Under the pieces are notes generated by a model that saw only the letters and a program-made list of their open reading frames with translations, made no database searches and was not told the origin of the DNA. From Methylocystis heyeri (GTDB lineage Bacteria > Pseudomonadota > Alphaproteobacteria > Rhizobiales > Beijerinckiaceae), in contig NZ_CP046052.1 in NCBI RefSeq assembly GCF_004802635.2, positions 1,798,001 through 1,862,000 on the forward strand: 64,000 nucleotides of DNA. Reading direction: 5' to 3'. Positions 45,519-54,307 of the stretch are shown in pieces. The translations under genes and the position numbers were made by a program. Position 1 is the stretch's first letter, and every line of letters begins with the position of its first letter.

Positions 45519-45557
45519 CCCTCTCCCCGCGCCGCGACCGCCAACGCGGGGAGAAGG
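45519..45557. repeat. priA: degenerate REP hairpin after priA
   Basis: CCCTCTCCCCGCG (45519-45531) pairs with CGCGGGGAGAAGG (45545-45557) with one mismatch. It is the same REP family as the copies at 41829 and 42270, but with a 13-base loop and no flanking GGGTGAGGGG. It may help end the priA transcript. Confidence 0.8.
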
Positions 45558-45578
45558 AGCGGTAACGGGAGTGGAAGC

Positions 45579-45611
45579 AAAAAAAATGCGGCCCGGGGAA
45601 ACCGAGCCGCA
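45579..45611 (-). terminator. intrinsic terminator of the 45.7-kb membrane peptide gene
   Basis: On the minus strand, TGCGGC...GCCGCA (arms 45606-45611 and 45587-45592, with a further partly paired GGTTTCCCCGG loop) is followed by T8. It is about 100 bases after the stop codon at 45712; no gene was found in between. Confidence 0.75.
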
Positions 45612-45711
45612 GGTCAAGGAGCGGGCGTCGGGGGGATGACGCCTCGGGAAGCAAAGAAAAACTGGTAAGAATATCGGCCCTGGAGCCATAATCCCGCGCG
45701 TGAAACCCGGA

Positions 45712-45882
45712 TTAGCGGATCATCCTGACCGTTTGACCCATATTGGTCTCTCTCTCGGTGCCGCCCTGGGGAGCGATCAATTCGGGAATCCAGGTCAAGG
45801 CGATCACGACGAAGACGACGATGCCGATGATCGCCATCAGGACTTTTCCGATTTCGGAATTGTGGTGGACTGCAAGGGGCAT
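45712..45882 (-). CDS. small single-pass membrane peptide A (56 aa), paralogue of 46044-46211
   Basis: A 56-codon frame from ATG 45882 (GAGG seven bases upstream) to TAA at 45712. The N-terminus MPLAVHHNSEIGKVLMAI has a paired histidine motif. A single hydrophobic helix (IIGIVVFVVIALTWIPELI) is followed by a polar tail APQGGTERETNMGQTVRMIR. It shares about two-thirds of its residues with the next upstream gene, especially VHHNSE-GKV, ALTW-PEL-APQGG and the terminal TVRMIR. Function is unknown; the size and conserved ends suggest a subunit or assembly partner of a membrane complex. A strong terminator follows. Confidence 0.75.
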   Translation of the reverse strand: MPLAVHHNSEIGKVLMAIIGIVVFVVIALTWIPELIAPQGGTERETNMGQTVRMIR

Positions 45883-45985
45883 GGACAGCCTCGTTACCGT
45901 TATATCCGCCGCACCGTGCGGCTCTATTGGCAGCTAGCGGAGTCTCATGCGCAGGCAATGGCCTGTCTCAAAATTTCATCCATAC

Positions 45986-46017
45986 AAAAAAGCCGCGCCG
46001 GAAATGCCGACGCGGCT
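45986..46017 (-). terminator. intrinsic terminator of the 46.0-kb membrane peptide gene
   Basis: On the minus strand, AGCCGCG (46011-46017) pairs with CGCGGCT (45991-45997) around a partly paired 13-base loop and is followed by a T6 run. It begins 26 bases after the TGA at 46044, so the two peptide genes can be transcribed as separate units. Confidence 0.85.
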
Positions 46018-46043
46018 GAAACAAGACTCGGTCTACATCCGGC

Positions 46044-46211
46044 TCAACGGATCATCCTGACGGTGCTTCCAGGATCCGACCCGCCGGGTCCGCCCTGCGG
46101 CGCCATGAGTTCCGGCACCCAAGTCAAGGCGACCATCACGAAAGCGACGACGCCGATGATGGCGAGGGCGACCTTGCCCAATTCGGAATTGTGGTGGACT
46201 GCCATCGACAT
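46044..46211 (-). CDS. small single-pass membrane peptide B (55 aa), paralogue of 45712-45882
   Basis: A 55-codon frame from ATG 46211, behind the strong site GGGGAGGATTTTCGC, to TGA at 46044. It has the same plan as peptide A: SMAVHHNSELGKVALAI, one transmembrane helix (IIGVVAFVMVALTWVPELM), APQGG, and the ending TVRMIR. The tail is glycine/proline-rich (GPGGSDPGS). Substitutions are conservative (I/V, L/M) and mostly in the helix, which shows coding selection. No known family is recognised. The two copies have separate ribosome-binding sites and separate terminators, a duplicated gene rather than one operon. Confidence 0.78.
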   Translation of the reverse strand: MSMAVHHNSELGKVALAIIGVVAFVMVALTWVPELMAPQGGPGGSDPGSTVRMIR

Positions 46212-46337
46212 GCGAAAATCCTCCCCGAACTCGAATGCTCAGGCCCCGATGGCCCGGACAGAGAGAATAATACTCCGATCACAGACTGCGACAATAGGTC
46301 GCGTCAAAAAAGTTTGACTTCACCTAAGCCATAGACA

Positions 46338-47411
46338 TTACCCGCCGCCCACCACCCGCATCACCACGCGCGCGGTATAGTCCACCATCGGCACGATGCG
46401 GGCGTAATTGAGCCGCGTCGGCCCGATGACGCCGAGGGCGCCGACGATCCTTCTATTGGCGTCCCGCAGCGGGGCTGCGATCATCGAGGAGCCCGACAGC
46501 GAAAACAGCTTGTTTTCGGAGCCGATGAAAATGCGCACGCCCTCGCCCTCCTCGGCGCGCTCCAGGAGGTCGATGACCTCGGTCTGGGTCTCGAGATCGG
46601 CGAACAGCAGGCGGATGCGCTCCAGCTCCTCCATGGCCGTGAGGTCTTCGAGCAGATGGGCCTGCCCGCGCACGATGAGCTGGCGCCCCGATCCGCCCCA
46701 GCTCGCAAGCCCCGCATCGACCAGCCGCGCGGTCAGCGTGTCCAGCTCCGCCTGGGCGGCGGCGCGCGCCCCTTCGACCTGCGCCCGCGCTTCCGCCAGC
46801 GTGCGTCCCTTGATTCTGGCGTTGAGGTAGTTTTCGGCCTCGACAAGCGCCGAAGCGGGCAAATCGCGGGGAACCGGCAGAACCCGGTTCTCCACCGCGC
46901 CGTCCTCGGCGACGAGAATGGCCAGCACCCGCTCGGGCTCCAGCCGCACGAAGTCGATCTGCTTCAGGCGCGCGTCGTTCTTGCCGGCCACGACCACGCC
47001 GGCGACCCGGGTAAGGCCCGAAAGCAGGCTGGTGGCCTCCGTCAGCACGCCCTCGAGGTCCCGGTCCTTGGAGGCGGCCTCGACCTGAGACTTGATCTGG
47101 GCGCGCTCTTCTGCCTCGAGGTCGCCGACCTGGAGCAGCGAATCGACAAAAAAGCGCAAGCCCAGTTCGGTGGGCAGGCGACCGGCGCTGATATGAGGCG
47201 CGTAGACGAGGCCGAGCTCCTCCAGATCCTGCATCACATTGCGGATCGAAGCCGGGGAGAGCGACATCGGCAGCAGGCGAGAGAGGTGGCGCGAGCCCAC
47301 CGGCTCGCCCGAAGCCAGGTAGCTGTCGACGATCTGGCGGAAAATCTCCCGTGAGCGGTCGCCGAGCTGGGGAAGGTTGGAGGGGGTTATGCGTGGCGGC
47401 ATGGCTATCAT
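46338..47411 (-). CDS. hrcA: heat-inducible transcription repressor HrcA (357 aa)
   Basis: A repressor that binds CIRCE elements before chaperonin operons and is itself folded by GroEL. The N-terminal winged helix has [32 protein letters not shown] (quoted in part) and [18 protein letters not shown], then [18 protein letters not shown]. The GAF-like dimer domain ends [23 protein letters not shown]. The start is uncertain: ATG 47429, 47411 and 47402 are all in frame without a strong ribosome-binding site; 47411 is a compromise. grpE, a common neighbour, is not here, and no CIRCE element was seen nearby. Confidence 0.93.
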   Translation of the reverse strand: MIAMPPRITPSNLPQLGDRSREIFRQIVDSYLASGEPVGSRHLSRLLPMSLSPASIRNVMQDLEELGLVYAPHISAGRLPTELGLRFFVDSLLQVGDLEAEERAQIKSQVEAASKDRDLEGVLTEATSLLSGLTRVAGVVVAGKNDARLKQIDFVRLEPERVLAILVAEDGAVENRVLPVPRDLPASALVEAENYLNARIKGRTLAEARAQVEGARAAAQAELDTLTARLVDAGLASWGGSGRQLIVRGQAHLLEDLTAMEELERIRLLFADLETQTEVIDLLERAEEGEGVRIFIGSENKLFSLSGSSMIAAPLRDANRRIVGALGVIGPTRLNYARIVPMVDYTARVVMRVVGGG

Positions 47412-47507
47412 CCCGCCACAATAACGCATCGGCGCGAGAACGGGAGAGGGTCCGAAGGCGTCGACCCCGCCCGGTACGGAGCCGAAGCTTCCTTTCCGAA
47501 GAGGCCG

Positions 47508-48959
47508 TTAATTCAGGCTGAAGACTTCACCCCAGCCGTAGGAGCCGCCTTGCATCGTCATGCCGTACAGGGCTCCGGACTTGCCGATGGCGAAGCCGAG
47601 AGGCGTCGATCCGTCTTGCCCTCCAGTGGAATTGAAGGAATGCAGGACGGTTTCATTCCATTGCGCCGGGCCCTGCTGCGGCGGCGACAGCATGTAGGCG
47701 ACGCCCATGCCCCACCTGCCGCCGCCAACGGTCGTCCCGTACAAATTACCGCTGGCGTCGAAGACCAGACGGCCAAACGGCCGGGACCCATAGGGGGCCG
47801 TGTGGGTTTGCGTGACCGGGAAAGAATAGAGGATGGCCTCGCTCCACTGCGTTTGACCAGCCGCGGGCGGCGTCAGCCTGAACACCGTGCCCTGGTTCGC
47901 GGGGCCTCCATTCGCGGTCACGCCATAGAGCGCGCCCGAAGAGTCGATGATCAAATCGCCTTGCGGTCCCGCGCCGTCATTGGCCAGGCCGCCCTGGAAA
48001 CCGTAGATCGACGTCAGAACCCATTGCGCCGGAGCACAGACGCCGCAGTTGGTCGGCGGCGGCGGCGGCGTCAATCTGAACACTGCGCCGCATCCCTGCG
48101 CCGCTCCCAAGCCGCAGTTCACGGCGCCGCCCAAAGTGGTGGAGCCATAGATCGCTCCCGAGGCGTCGAAAACGAGGCCCCCGGCAGGCGAGCCGCCGTC
48201 CGCGCCTCCGGTGAAATTATAAAGGACGGTGACGCCGCATCTCCGTGAACTGCTGCCCGCCGGACTGGAACAGTCGATGCTTCCATGGGCGTTCGGCGTC
48301 ACCTTGTAGATCATGCCGTAGCCATGGGACCCGCCGTTCTGCGCCACGCCATAAAGCGCGCCGTCCGGTCCCAGCGCCAGATAGAGGGGGTAGTCTTGGC
48401 CATATATCGTATCCGTCCATGCGGCGAGGACGGTCATGCTCCACTGGGCCTGTCCGGCCTGTGGCGGGGCGAGCTTATAGACCACGCTGCACGGGATCTG
48501 GCCGCCGCCCTCGGCGATCCCGTAAATCGCTCCGCTCCGATCCGTCACGATTTCGCCGGGATAAGCTCCCTTGCAACCGCCCGGCGCTTGGGGGAATTGA
48601 TACAGAATTGTCTCCGTCCAGGGGCCGACGCCCGACGCCGGCGGCGTGAGCTTGAACACCGCGCCACAGCCCATCCCGGCGCAACCGCCCCACACGCCGC
48701 CCTGGGCCGTTGCGCCATAAAGCGAACCGTCATCCGCGGCGATCAGACCGGCGACATACGGCGTTGCCCCGTCATTGGCGGCCGAGCCTTGAAAATAATG
48801 CAGAATGGTCTCGGTAGTCGGGACTTTTGGCCTGACCGCGCCAGCCCTGGTCGAGGTTGCGACACTCGCCGACGGCCCGGCTTCCTCCGCCCTAGCCGCG
48901 TGAGCGGCGAAAATTGCGCAGGCGACATACACCGCGCGGAAAAACAGCGAACAAATCAT
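47508..48959 (-). CDS. secreted tandem-repeat protein of the GloVer type (483 aa)
   Basis: Start ATG 48959 (MICSLFFRAVYVACAIFAAHA) gives a clean signal peptide. The mature protein is built of about seven to eight repeats of some 45-60 residues. Each has a G-x-LYG(A/T/V)(T/A)xxGG turn (for example GSLYGATAQGG, GAIYGIAEGG, GALYGVAQNGG, GNLYGTTVGGG), then VFKLTPP and W-E-TILY-F. This is the Gly-Leu-x-Val/LYG repeat family seen in choice-of-anchor proteins, predicted to form a beta-propeller outside the cytoplasm. No anchor motif follows the last repeat here. Function is unknown; surface or carbohydrate interaction is only possible. Confidence 0.85.
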   Translation of the reverse strand: MICSLFFRAVYVACAIFAAHAARAEEAGPSASVATSTRAGAVRPKVPTTETILHYFQGSAANDGATPYVAGLIAADDGSLYGATAQGGVWGGCAGMGCGAVFKLTPPASGVGPWTETILYQFPQAPGGCKGAYPGEIVTDRSGAIYGIAEGGGQIPCSVVYKLAPPQAGQAQWSMTVLAAWTDTIYGQDYPLYLALGPDGALYGVAQNGGSHGYGMIYKVTPNAHGSIDCSSPAGSSSRRCGVTVLYNFTGGADGGSPAGGLVFDASGAIYGSTTLGGAVNCGLGAAQGCGAVFRLTPPPPPTNCGVCAPAQWVLTSIYGFQGGLANDGAGPQGDLIIDSSGALYGVTANGGPANQGTVFRLTPPAAGQTQWSEAILYSFPVTQTHTAPYGSRPFGRLVFDASGNLYGTTVGGGRWGMGVAYMLSPPQQGPAQWNETVLHSFNSTGGQDGSTPLGFAIGKSGALYGMTMQGGSYGWGEVFSLN

Positions 48960-49156
48960 GTTGGACGGCTCCAATCGACGTATTCGAGAGGTGGGGCAGT
49001 AGCTTAAGTATGCGTGGAGTCACACTTTTTTTGCAAGCTTGCCCACGGTTTACGCTCCGCGTCGCGCTGGAACCGCGCGTCGCCTAGATTGCGCCGGCGC
49101 CTCCCCTGCCCTAAGACAAGGCTCCGAAAGCGGCGCGCCCCAAAAGAGATCCAACC

Positions 49157-50020
49157 GTGTTCAAGACCCCGACCGACACGCTCAGCGAATTGCGCTGTGA
49201 GATCGACCGTATCGACCTCGCCATGCACAAGCTGCTGATGCAGCGCGGCGAGATCATCGACCGGCTGATCGAGGTCAAGCGCGCGCAGGGCGGCGGCTGC
49301 GCCTTCCGCCCCGACCGCGAAGCCCAGATGATGCGTGCGCTGGTCGAGCGCCACCAGGGCCTGCTGCCGCTCGACGCGGTCGAAGGAATCTGGCGCATCA
49401 TCGTCTCCACCTTCACTTATGTTCAGGCGCATTATTCCGTTCACGCCGACGACTCGGGCGGGGACGCGCAAATGCGGGACAGCGCGCGCTTTCACTTCGG
49501 CTTCACCGTGCCTTACGTTCCGCATCACGGGGCGGTGGCGGTGATCGAGGCGGTGGAACGCTCCGGCGGCGATCTCGGGGTGCTGCGCTCGGCCGGCGGC
49601 AGCGGCGACGGAGCCTGGTGGCTGCGCCTCGTCGGAGACGCCGCTCCGAAGATCATCGCGCGCCTGCCCTTCGTCGAACGACCCGATCACCCCGCCGGAC
49701 TGCCCGTCTTCGTGGTGGCGAAGCCTGCCGCCGAACTGGGGCCGCAGGACATCGCGCTTCATTCGGTCTCGCTGGCGCAATGGAGCCACGCCGCGCCCGC
49801 CGCCATCGCTGCGGCGCAGGGCGAGATCCTCGCCAGCGCTCCCAAATCCGGCGGCTATGCGCTGCTCGTGGCGGCCCCCGCCGCCATCGGCGAAGGCGGC
49901 CTCGTGCGCGAACTCGCCAACGCCGGAGTCGTGGGCGCGAGAGTCGAATCCGTGGGCGGCCACGCCGCGCGTTTCGAGATGAACGAGGCCCGCGCCGGCG
50001 TCTTTGCGCCGAAAAGCTGA
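49157..50020 (+). CDS. chorismate mutase, AroQ type, with C-terminal extension (287 aa)
   Basis: A GTG start at 49157 with AGAG upstream. The first about 95 residues form the helical AroQ mutase (LRCEIDRIDLAMHKLLMQRG, IIDRLIEVKR, DREAQMMRALVERH), converting chorismate to prephenate. The remaining about 190 residues (SARFHFGFTVPYVPHHGAVAVIEAVERSGGDLGVL in part) are not the prephenate dehydratase catalytic domain I know, though they have some periplasmic-binding-like character. So the protein may be a mutase with an unassigned regulatory domain. It heads an operon with hisC and prephenate dehydrogenase, fitting tyrosine/phenylalanine synthesis. Confidence 0.85.
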   Translation: MFKTPTDTLSELRCEIDRIDLAMHKLLMQRGEIIDRLIEVKRAQGGGCAFRPDREAQMMRALVERHQGLLPLDAVEGIWRIIVSTFTYVQAHYSVHADDSGGDAQMRDSARFHFGFTVPYVPHHGAVAVIEAVERSGGDLGVLRSAGGSGDGAWWLRLVGDAAPKIIARLPFVERPDHPAGLPVFVVAKPAAELGPQDIALHSVSLAQWSHAAPAAIAAAQGEILASAPKSGGYALLVAAPAAIGEGGLVRELANAGVVGARVESVGGHAARFEMNEARAGVFAPKS

Positions 50021-50065
50021 ATTTCCCCAACTTCGATCCGAGAATCACAAACAGGACTTTGCGCC

Positions 50066-51172
50066 ATGACCAGACCCGCGCCACGGGCCGAATTGATGAA
50101 CATCGACGCTTACGTGCCCGGCAAGAGCGCGGCGTCCCATGTCCTCGGCGGCGCGCGCGTCTATAAGCTCTCCGCCAACGAGACTCCGCTCGGTCCCTCT
50201 CCCCGCGCAGTGGAGGCGGTGCGCGATCTCGCGCCGCAGATCGCCGATTATCCGGAAGGCTCTTCAAGCCTGCTGCGCCAGGCCATCGGCGAGCGCCACG
50301 GCCTCGATCCCGCCCGCATCATCGCGGGAGCCGGCTCCGACCAGATTCTCGAACTGCTCGCGATCGCCTATCTCGGGCGAGGCGACGAGGGCGTCTACAG
50401 CCAATACGGCTTCCTCGAATATAAGATCGTCATCATCGCCGCCGGCGCGACGCCCAAAATCGCGCCGGAGGACAATTACACCGCCAATGTCGACGCGATT
50501 CTGGAGCAGGTGACAGAGAAGACCAAGATCGTCTTTCTCGCCAACCCCAACAATCCCACCGGAACCTATCTTCCGGCGAGGGAAGTCGCGCGACTCGCCG
50601 ACGCCCTGCCGCCGCAGGTGCTCCTGGTGCTCGACGCCGCCTATGCGGAATATGTGCAGGCCGAGGATTACGAGGCCGGCGTCGCGCTGGCCTCGGCGCG
50701 CGAGAATGTCGTCATGACCCGCACCTTCTCGAAGATCTATGGCCTTGCGGGCCTGCGCCTCGGCTGGGGCTACGGCCCGAAGCATGTGATCGATGCGCTG
50801 GAGCGCATCCGCTCGCCCTTCAATGTTTCGAGCCCCGCCTCCGCCGCCGGAATAGCGGCGCTGCAGGACCGCGAGCACATCGCCGCCGCCGTGGCCCATA
50901 ACGCCAAATGGCTGCCGTGGCTCTCGCAGAACATCTCGGCGCTGGGCCTCGACGTGCTGCCGAGCGCGGGAAACTTCATCGCCATCCGTTTTCCTGAACA
51001 GAACGGCCTGCGCGCGGCCGACGCCGATAAATATCTCACCGGGCGCGGACTCATCCTGCGCGCGATCGGCGCCTATGGAATGCCGCAGTTTCTGCGCCTG
51101 ACCGTCGGGCCTGATGAAGCCAATGAGCGCGTGGTAGCGGCGCTGAAGGACTTTATGAAAGGCGCGAGATGA
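50066..51172 (+). CDS. hisC: histidinol-phosphate/aromatic aminotransferase (368 aa)
   Basis: A PLP enzyme of fold type I. Seen are [19 protein letters not shown] (substrate N-term), [52 protein letters not shown], and the PLP lysine in [21 protein letters not shown]. Besides histidine synthesis, members of this family often act as aromatic aminotransferases. Its position between chorismate mutase and prephenate dehydrogenase suggests that it makes phenylalanine or tyrosine (or both roles). It overlaps the next gene by 4 nt. Confidence 0.93.
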   Translation: MTRPAPRAELMNIDAYVPGKSAASHVLGGARVYKLSANETPLGPSPRAVEAVRDLAPQIADYPEGSSSLLRQAIGERHGLDPARIIAGAGSDQILELLAIAYLGRGDEGVYSQYGFLEYKIVIIAAGATPKIAPEDNYTANVDAILEQVTEKTKIVFLANPNNPTGTYLPAREVARLADALPPQVLLVLDAAYAEYVQAEDYEAGVALASARENVVMTRTFSKIYGLAGLRLGWGYGPKHVIDALERIRSPFNVSSPASAAGIAALQDREHIAAAVAHNAKWLPWLSQNISALGLDVLPSAGNFIAIRFPEQNGLRAADADKYLTGRGLILRAIGAYGMPQFLRLTVGPDEANERVVAALKDFMKGAR

Positions 51173-52086
51173 GCCTGACCGAGCCGCTCTTCAAGAAACT
51201 CTGCCTCATCGGCCTCGGTCTCATCGGCTCGTCGATCGCCAGGGCCGCGCGGGCTTCCAGGGCCGTGCAGGAAATCTCCGCGCTCGACGCCTCGCCGCAG
51301 GTGCTGGCGCGGGTGCGGGAGCTCGGCATAGCCGACGACGCCGGCGGCGATATGGAGCGCGCCTTGAAGGGCGCCGATCTCGTTATACTGTGCGTTCCGG
51401 TCGGCGTCATCGGCGCGGTCGCAAAGACGGTCGCGCCCTATCTCGAAACCGGCGCGGTGCTCTCCGACGTCGGATCGGTCAAGGGCTCGGTCGTCGCCCA
51501 GATCGCGCCGCATGTGCCGCATGGCGTGCATTTCATTCCCGCCCATCCGCTCGCCGGCACGGAATATTCCGGTCCCGACGCGGGGTTTGCGACGCTGTTT
51601 CAAAATCGCTGGTGCATTCTCACGCCCGCCAGGGCGGGAGGCGACGCTGTCGAGGCGACGGCCGAATTCTGGAAAAGGCTCGGCGCCAAGGTCGAAACCA
51701 TGACGACCGAGCACCACGACCTCGCGCTCGCGGTCACGAGCCATCTGCCGCATCTGATTGCTTTCAATATCGTCGGCACGGCGGCGCATCTCGAACAGGT
51801 CACGCAGTCGGAGGTCATCAAATTCTCCGCCTCCGGCTTTCGCGACTTCACCCGCATCGCGGCCTCCGACCCCACGATGTGGCGAGACATCTTCCTCAAC
51901 AACCGGGAAGCCGTGCTCGAAATGCTGTCGCGCTTCAACGCCGATCTCGATGCGCTGCGCAGCATGATCGAGAAGGGCGACGGACAAGGTCTGTTCGATC
52001 TTTTCACCCGCACCCGTGCGATCAGACGCGGCATTGTGGAACAGGGCCAGGACACCGCGGCGCCGGACTTCGGCCGCACCCATTAA
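51169..52086 (+). CDS. prephenate (or arogenate) dehydrogenase, TyrA family (305 aa)
   Basis: Oxidatively decarboxylates prephenate to 4-hydroxyphenylpyruvate (or arogenate to tyrosine) with NAD(P). The Rossmann loop [19 protein letters not shown] is at the N-terminus. [40 protein letters not shown] and [18 protein letters not shown] (quoted in part) are the substrate-binding region. The C-terminal helical domain closes with [19 protein letters not shown]. Prephenate or arogenate preference cannot be told from the sequence. ATG overlaps the hisC stop (ATGA), the third gene of the operon. Confidence 0.93.
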   Translation: MSLTEPLFKKLCLIGLGLIGSSIARAARASRAVQEISALDASPQVLARVRELGIADDAGGDMERALKGADLVILCVPVGVIGAVAKTVAPYLETGAVLSDVGSVKGSVVAQIAPHVPHGVHFIPAHPLAGTEYSGPDAGFATLFQNRWCILTPARAGGDAVEATAEFWKRLGAKVETMTTEHHDLALAVTSHLPHLIAFNIVGTAAHLEQVTQSEVIKFSASGFRDFTRIAASDPTMWRDIFLNNREAVLEMLSRFNADLDALRSMIEKGDGQGLFDLFTRTRAIRRGIVEQGQDTAAPDFGRTH

Positions 52087-52295
52087 AAAGCGCTAAGCCA
52101 GCGGGCTTTCGCGCGCGCCTCGCGCTTTCCACAGTTGCGCGAGGAAGCCTTCCATTCGCGCCGCAATGGTCCTAATTATGCCGCCTTTCCGCCGCATCAC
52201 TTGACGCATAAAGCGTTGTGCGCGAAGGAAAATCAACGCAATCGCCGAGGCGGTTGCGGTCGGTTTCGCGCGCTTGGAGAGCTGCGAAGAAAGCG

Positions 52296-52766
52296 ATGAT
52301 GACGGCCAGGACTCCGCCGGCGAAAAAGCCTCCCGAGGATAAGGTTCTCGCCTTGCGTTCCGCCTTGCGCGCGGCGCCGAAAAAACGCGCGGCGACTCCG
52401 CGCAGCCCGCTCAAGGCCGCGGTCGCGCAATTGCGTTCAGATCTGCTCGCCTTTCGCGCCAAGGGATACAGCGGCGCGGAACTCGCCGAGGTCATGCGCG
52501 AGCACGGCTTCGAAATCTCCGCACGTACATTGATGAAATATATGGCCGAATTCGCGCCGCGCAGGCCTGTCAAAAAGAAGAAGCCGCCGCCCGCTCCGAC
52601 TGCGCGCGAGACGAAGGCCGCCTCTGCGCCGGCGCCGACGCCGCGCGTCACGCAACGCGCCGAACCGGCGCGCGCGTCGCTTCTCATTGCCGCTCCTCCC
52701 TCCATGCCGATGCGAAGGCGACAGGCGAGCGATGTTCTCGGCCATCGGTTCGACGAAGACGTCTAA
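52296..52766 (+). CDS. basic protein with an HTH-like segment, possibly plasmid mobilisation-related (156 aa)
   Basis: Start ATG 52296 is uncertain (ATG 52299 is adjacent; upstream AAGAAAG). Central region KAAVAQLRSDLLAFRAKGYSG-AELAEVMREHGFEISARTLMKYM (quoted in parts) reads as a helix-turn-helix. This layout is seen in small proteins that accompany MobD/StbB-type ATPases on mobilisable plasmids. The tails on either side are lysine/alanine/proline-rich and likely disordered. It lies upstream of a TraL/StbB-like ATPase (100 nt apart), supporting a joint origin. No mobilisation relaxase is in the window. Confidence 0.55.
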   Translation: MMTARTPPAKKPPEDKVLALRSALRAAPKKRAATPRSPLKAAVAQLRSDLLAFRAKGYSGAELAEVMREHGFEISARTLMKYMAEFAPRRPVKKKKPPPAPTARETKAASAPAPTPRVTQRAEPARASLLIAAPPSMPMRRRQASDVLGHRFDEDV

Positions 52767-52800
52767 CGCTCCTTTCGCCCGAACGGAGTCGTTCGAACGA
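52767..52800. repeat. dispersed palindrome copy between the HTH gene and the ATPase gene
   Basis: CGCCCGAACGGAGTCGTTCGAACG closely matches the first palindrome of the 113-bp repeat at 3001 (CGCTCGAACGGAGTCGTTCGAGCG; 22 of 24 bases agree, two changed). This is the best-preserved relative outside the tandem array. Confidence 0.75.
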
Positions 52801-52865
52801 CAAGCATCGCAACGAGCCGAACGAAGAGTTTTCCCGAGGCGCCCGACAGGAAAGGTTCAACCGGC

Positions 52866-53717
52866 ATGGCGACCGCCCCCAAAACGACAAGATTCCGGAC
52901 GCCCGCGTCGCTGGACACGATAAAGCGCGTCGCGATGATCGCCAATGAAAAGGGCGGCGTCGGCAAATCCGTGTTCACCCGAACGCTGGTGGATTATCTG
53001 CGCTCAAAGGGCAAACGCGTCGCCGCCTACGACGCTGACGGCAGCGTCGGCGCCACGGTGCGCGTGCTCGGAACGCGCGGCGAAAACGGGGCTATCGAAC
53101 GCGAGCAGGATCCCGTCGCCGGCGTCGGCTATTACAACGGCCGCGCAGAGAATGAGCGCAACATACTGCTCGATTCGATCGAAACGGGCGAAGCGCTCTA
53201 TATCCACGATCTCGCCGGAGGCCTGCTGGCCGATCTCACCCGCATCGTCGACAGCGGCGAAGGGCTCGACGGACTCATCGACGCTTTCGAGGCGCATGGC
53301 TACCGGCTTACGGTGTTCCATGTCGTTTCGCCGGACGTGGGCGCCGCGCAGTCTGTGGCCCGCTGGCTCAGTCTCGTGGGAGACCGGGCCGACCATGTAG
53401 CGGTCATCAATCTCAAACACGGAAAACCGCCGGGGGATTTTCCTTTCTGGTACGGCTTCGTCGACGCGAAGGGCGAGGCGAAAGGCGGCAAGACGCGCAA
53501 AGCGCTGCTCGACGCCGGCGGCGTCGAAATCGAGTTTCCCGCCCTGCCCTCGGGCACATTCGCCAAGCTCGACGCCGAGAACATTCGTTTTACGCGCGCC
53601 GAGAAGGCGGGAATCCTCTCGATTACCGAGCGCGCGCATATCGCGAAGTTCCTTCGCGATTTCGGCGAAAATCTCACCCCCGCCTTGCCGTTTCTAGGGT
53701 TTCAGATCGAGCAGTAG
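52866..53717 (+). CDS. ParA-like P-loop ATPase, TraL/StbB/MobD-type (283 aa)
   Basis: ATG 52866 opens a deviant Walker A ATPase: VAMIANEKGGVGKSVFTRTLVDYL (KGGVGKS about residues 27-33), then VAAYDADGSVGATVR, YIHDLAGGLLADL (Walker B region) and VFHVVSPDVGAAQSVARWL. This is the arrangement of the single-gene ParA-like ATPases found as TraL, StbB or MobD on mobilisable plasmids. True partition partners (ParB, parS) are not seen. It probably binds DNA or a membrane complex in ATP-dependent fashion. A plasmid or ICE remnant integrated in the chromosome is likely. Confidence 0.7.
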   Translation: MATAPKTTRFRTPASLDTIKRVAMIANEKGGVGKSVFTRTLVDYLRSKGKRVAAYDADGSVGATVRVLGTRGENGAIEREQDPVAGVGYYNGRAENERNILLDSIETGEALYIHDLAGGLLADLTRIVDSGEGLDGLIDAFEAHGYRLTVFHVVSPDVGAAQSVARWLSLVGDRADHVAVINLKHGKPPGDFPFWYGFVDAKGEAKGGKTRKALLDAGGVEIEFPALPSGTFAKLDAENIRFTRAEKAGILSITERAHIAKFLRDFGENLTPALPFLGFQIEQ

Positions 53718-53779
53718 GCCGGCGCCCATGGCGCTCGCCACCCTTCACGGCGCGGCGAGGAAACGCATTCCGCCCGACC

Positions 53780-54121
53780 TCAATAATAATTGTGATGGTG
53801 GTGGTGATGGTAGCGCCGCCAGTGATGATGGTGATGATGGTGGTGGTGACGCCAACGCCAATGGTGATGGTGGTGGTGATGATGGTGGGGATAATAATAA
53901 TATTGGGCGAGCTGCATCTCGGCGTCCCGCTCCTGGGACTTCGAGGCGTGCAAGGAGTCGGCGGCGTCGAGCAGCGCGACCGCATTGGGAATAGGCTGCA
54001 ACAGCTCGGCATATGAGCGGGGCGTAAAAAGTTCTTCCACTTCTTTTGCCTGGGCCGCCCCGACCGCTCCGGCGGCCAAAGCCGTCACGGCGCCCACCAG
54101 GCCAACAGTGCTCGTTTTCAT
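53780..54121 (-). CDS. secreted poly-histidine protein (113 aa)
   Basis: ATG 54121 follows GAGGAGGAATCG. A signal peptide (GLVGAVTALAAGAVGAAQA) is followed by a 50-residue helical part (SYAELLQPIPNAVALLDAA). The C-terminus then consists of YYYYP, nine histidines, WRWR, nine histidines, WRRY, six histidines and NYY (24 His in about 40 residues). Such a tail would bind Ni, Zn, Cu or Co strongly in the periplasm. The codons are CAC/CAT mixed, so the run is not a simple single-codon slip. The opposite strand also has an open frame, but without a ribosome-binding site. Confidence 0.75.
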   Translation of the reverse strand: MKTSTVGLVGAVTALAAGAVGAAQAKEVEELFTPRSYAELLQPIPNAVALLDAADSLHASKSQERDAEMQLAQYYYYPHHHHHHHHHWRWRHHHHHHHHHWRRYHHHHHHNYY

Positions 54122-54307
54122 CGATTCCTCCTCGAAAGAAACATGCGTGCAATCAGATAGCGCGACTGCACGCCGGTTCTACGTCTTTGTTCGCCCCGAG
54201 ACGCTACAGCAAAAGCGGCGCAAATCACAATTTGGTCCAAACGCGGGGGCTCTTGCCCCGCGCTCCAGCCGGCATATGATCGCGCGACTGGATCCGGGGA
54301 AAGAAAA

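Noticed and set aside
42807-45689. A 960-codon open frame antisense to priA
   Set aside because: It lies opposite the complete, motif-rich priA, is arginine/alanine-rich without any family signature, and lacks a ribosome-binding site. High GC content gives such antisense frames over many genes here.
46303-46318. GTCAAA/TTTGAC hairpin as the hrcA terminator
   Set aside because: The 6-bp AT-rich stem is too weak and its T-run is within the stem; it may be an operator instead, but nothing else supports it.
47430-47507. CIRCE element or chaperone operon near hrcA
   Set aside because: No TTAGCACTC-like inverted repeat was found and no grpE, dnaK or groE gene lies in the window.
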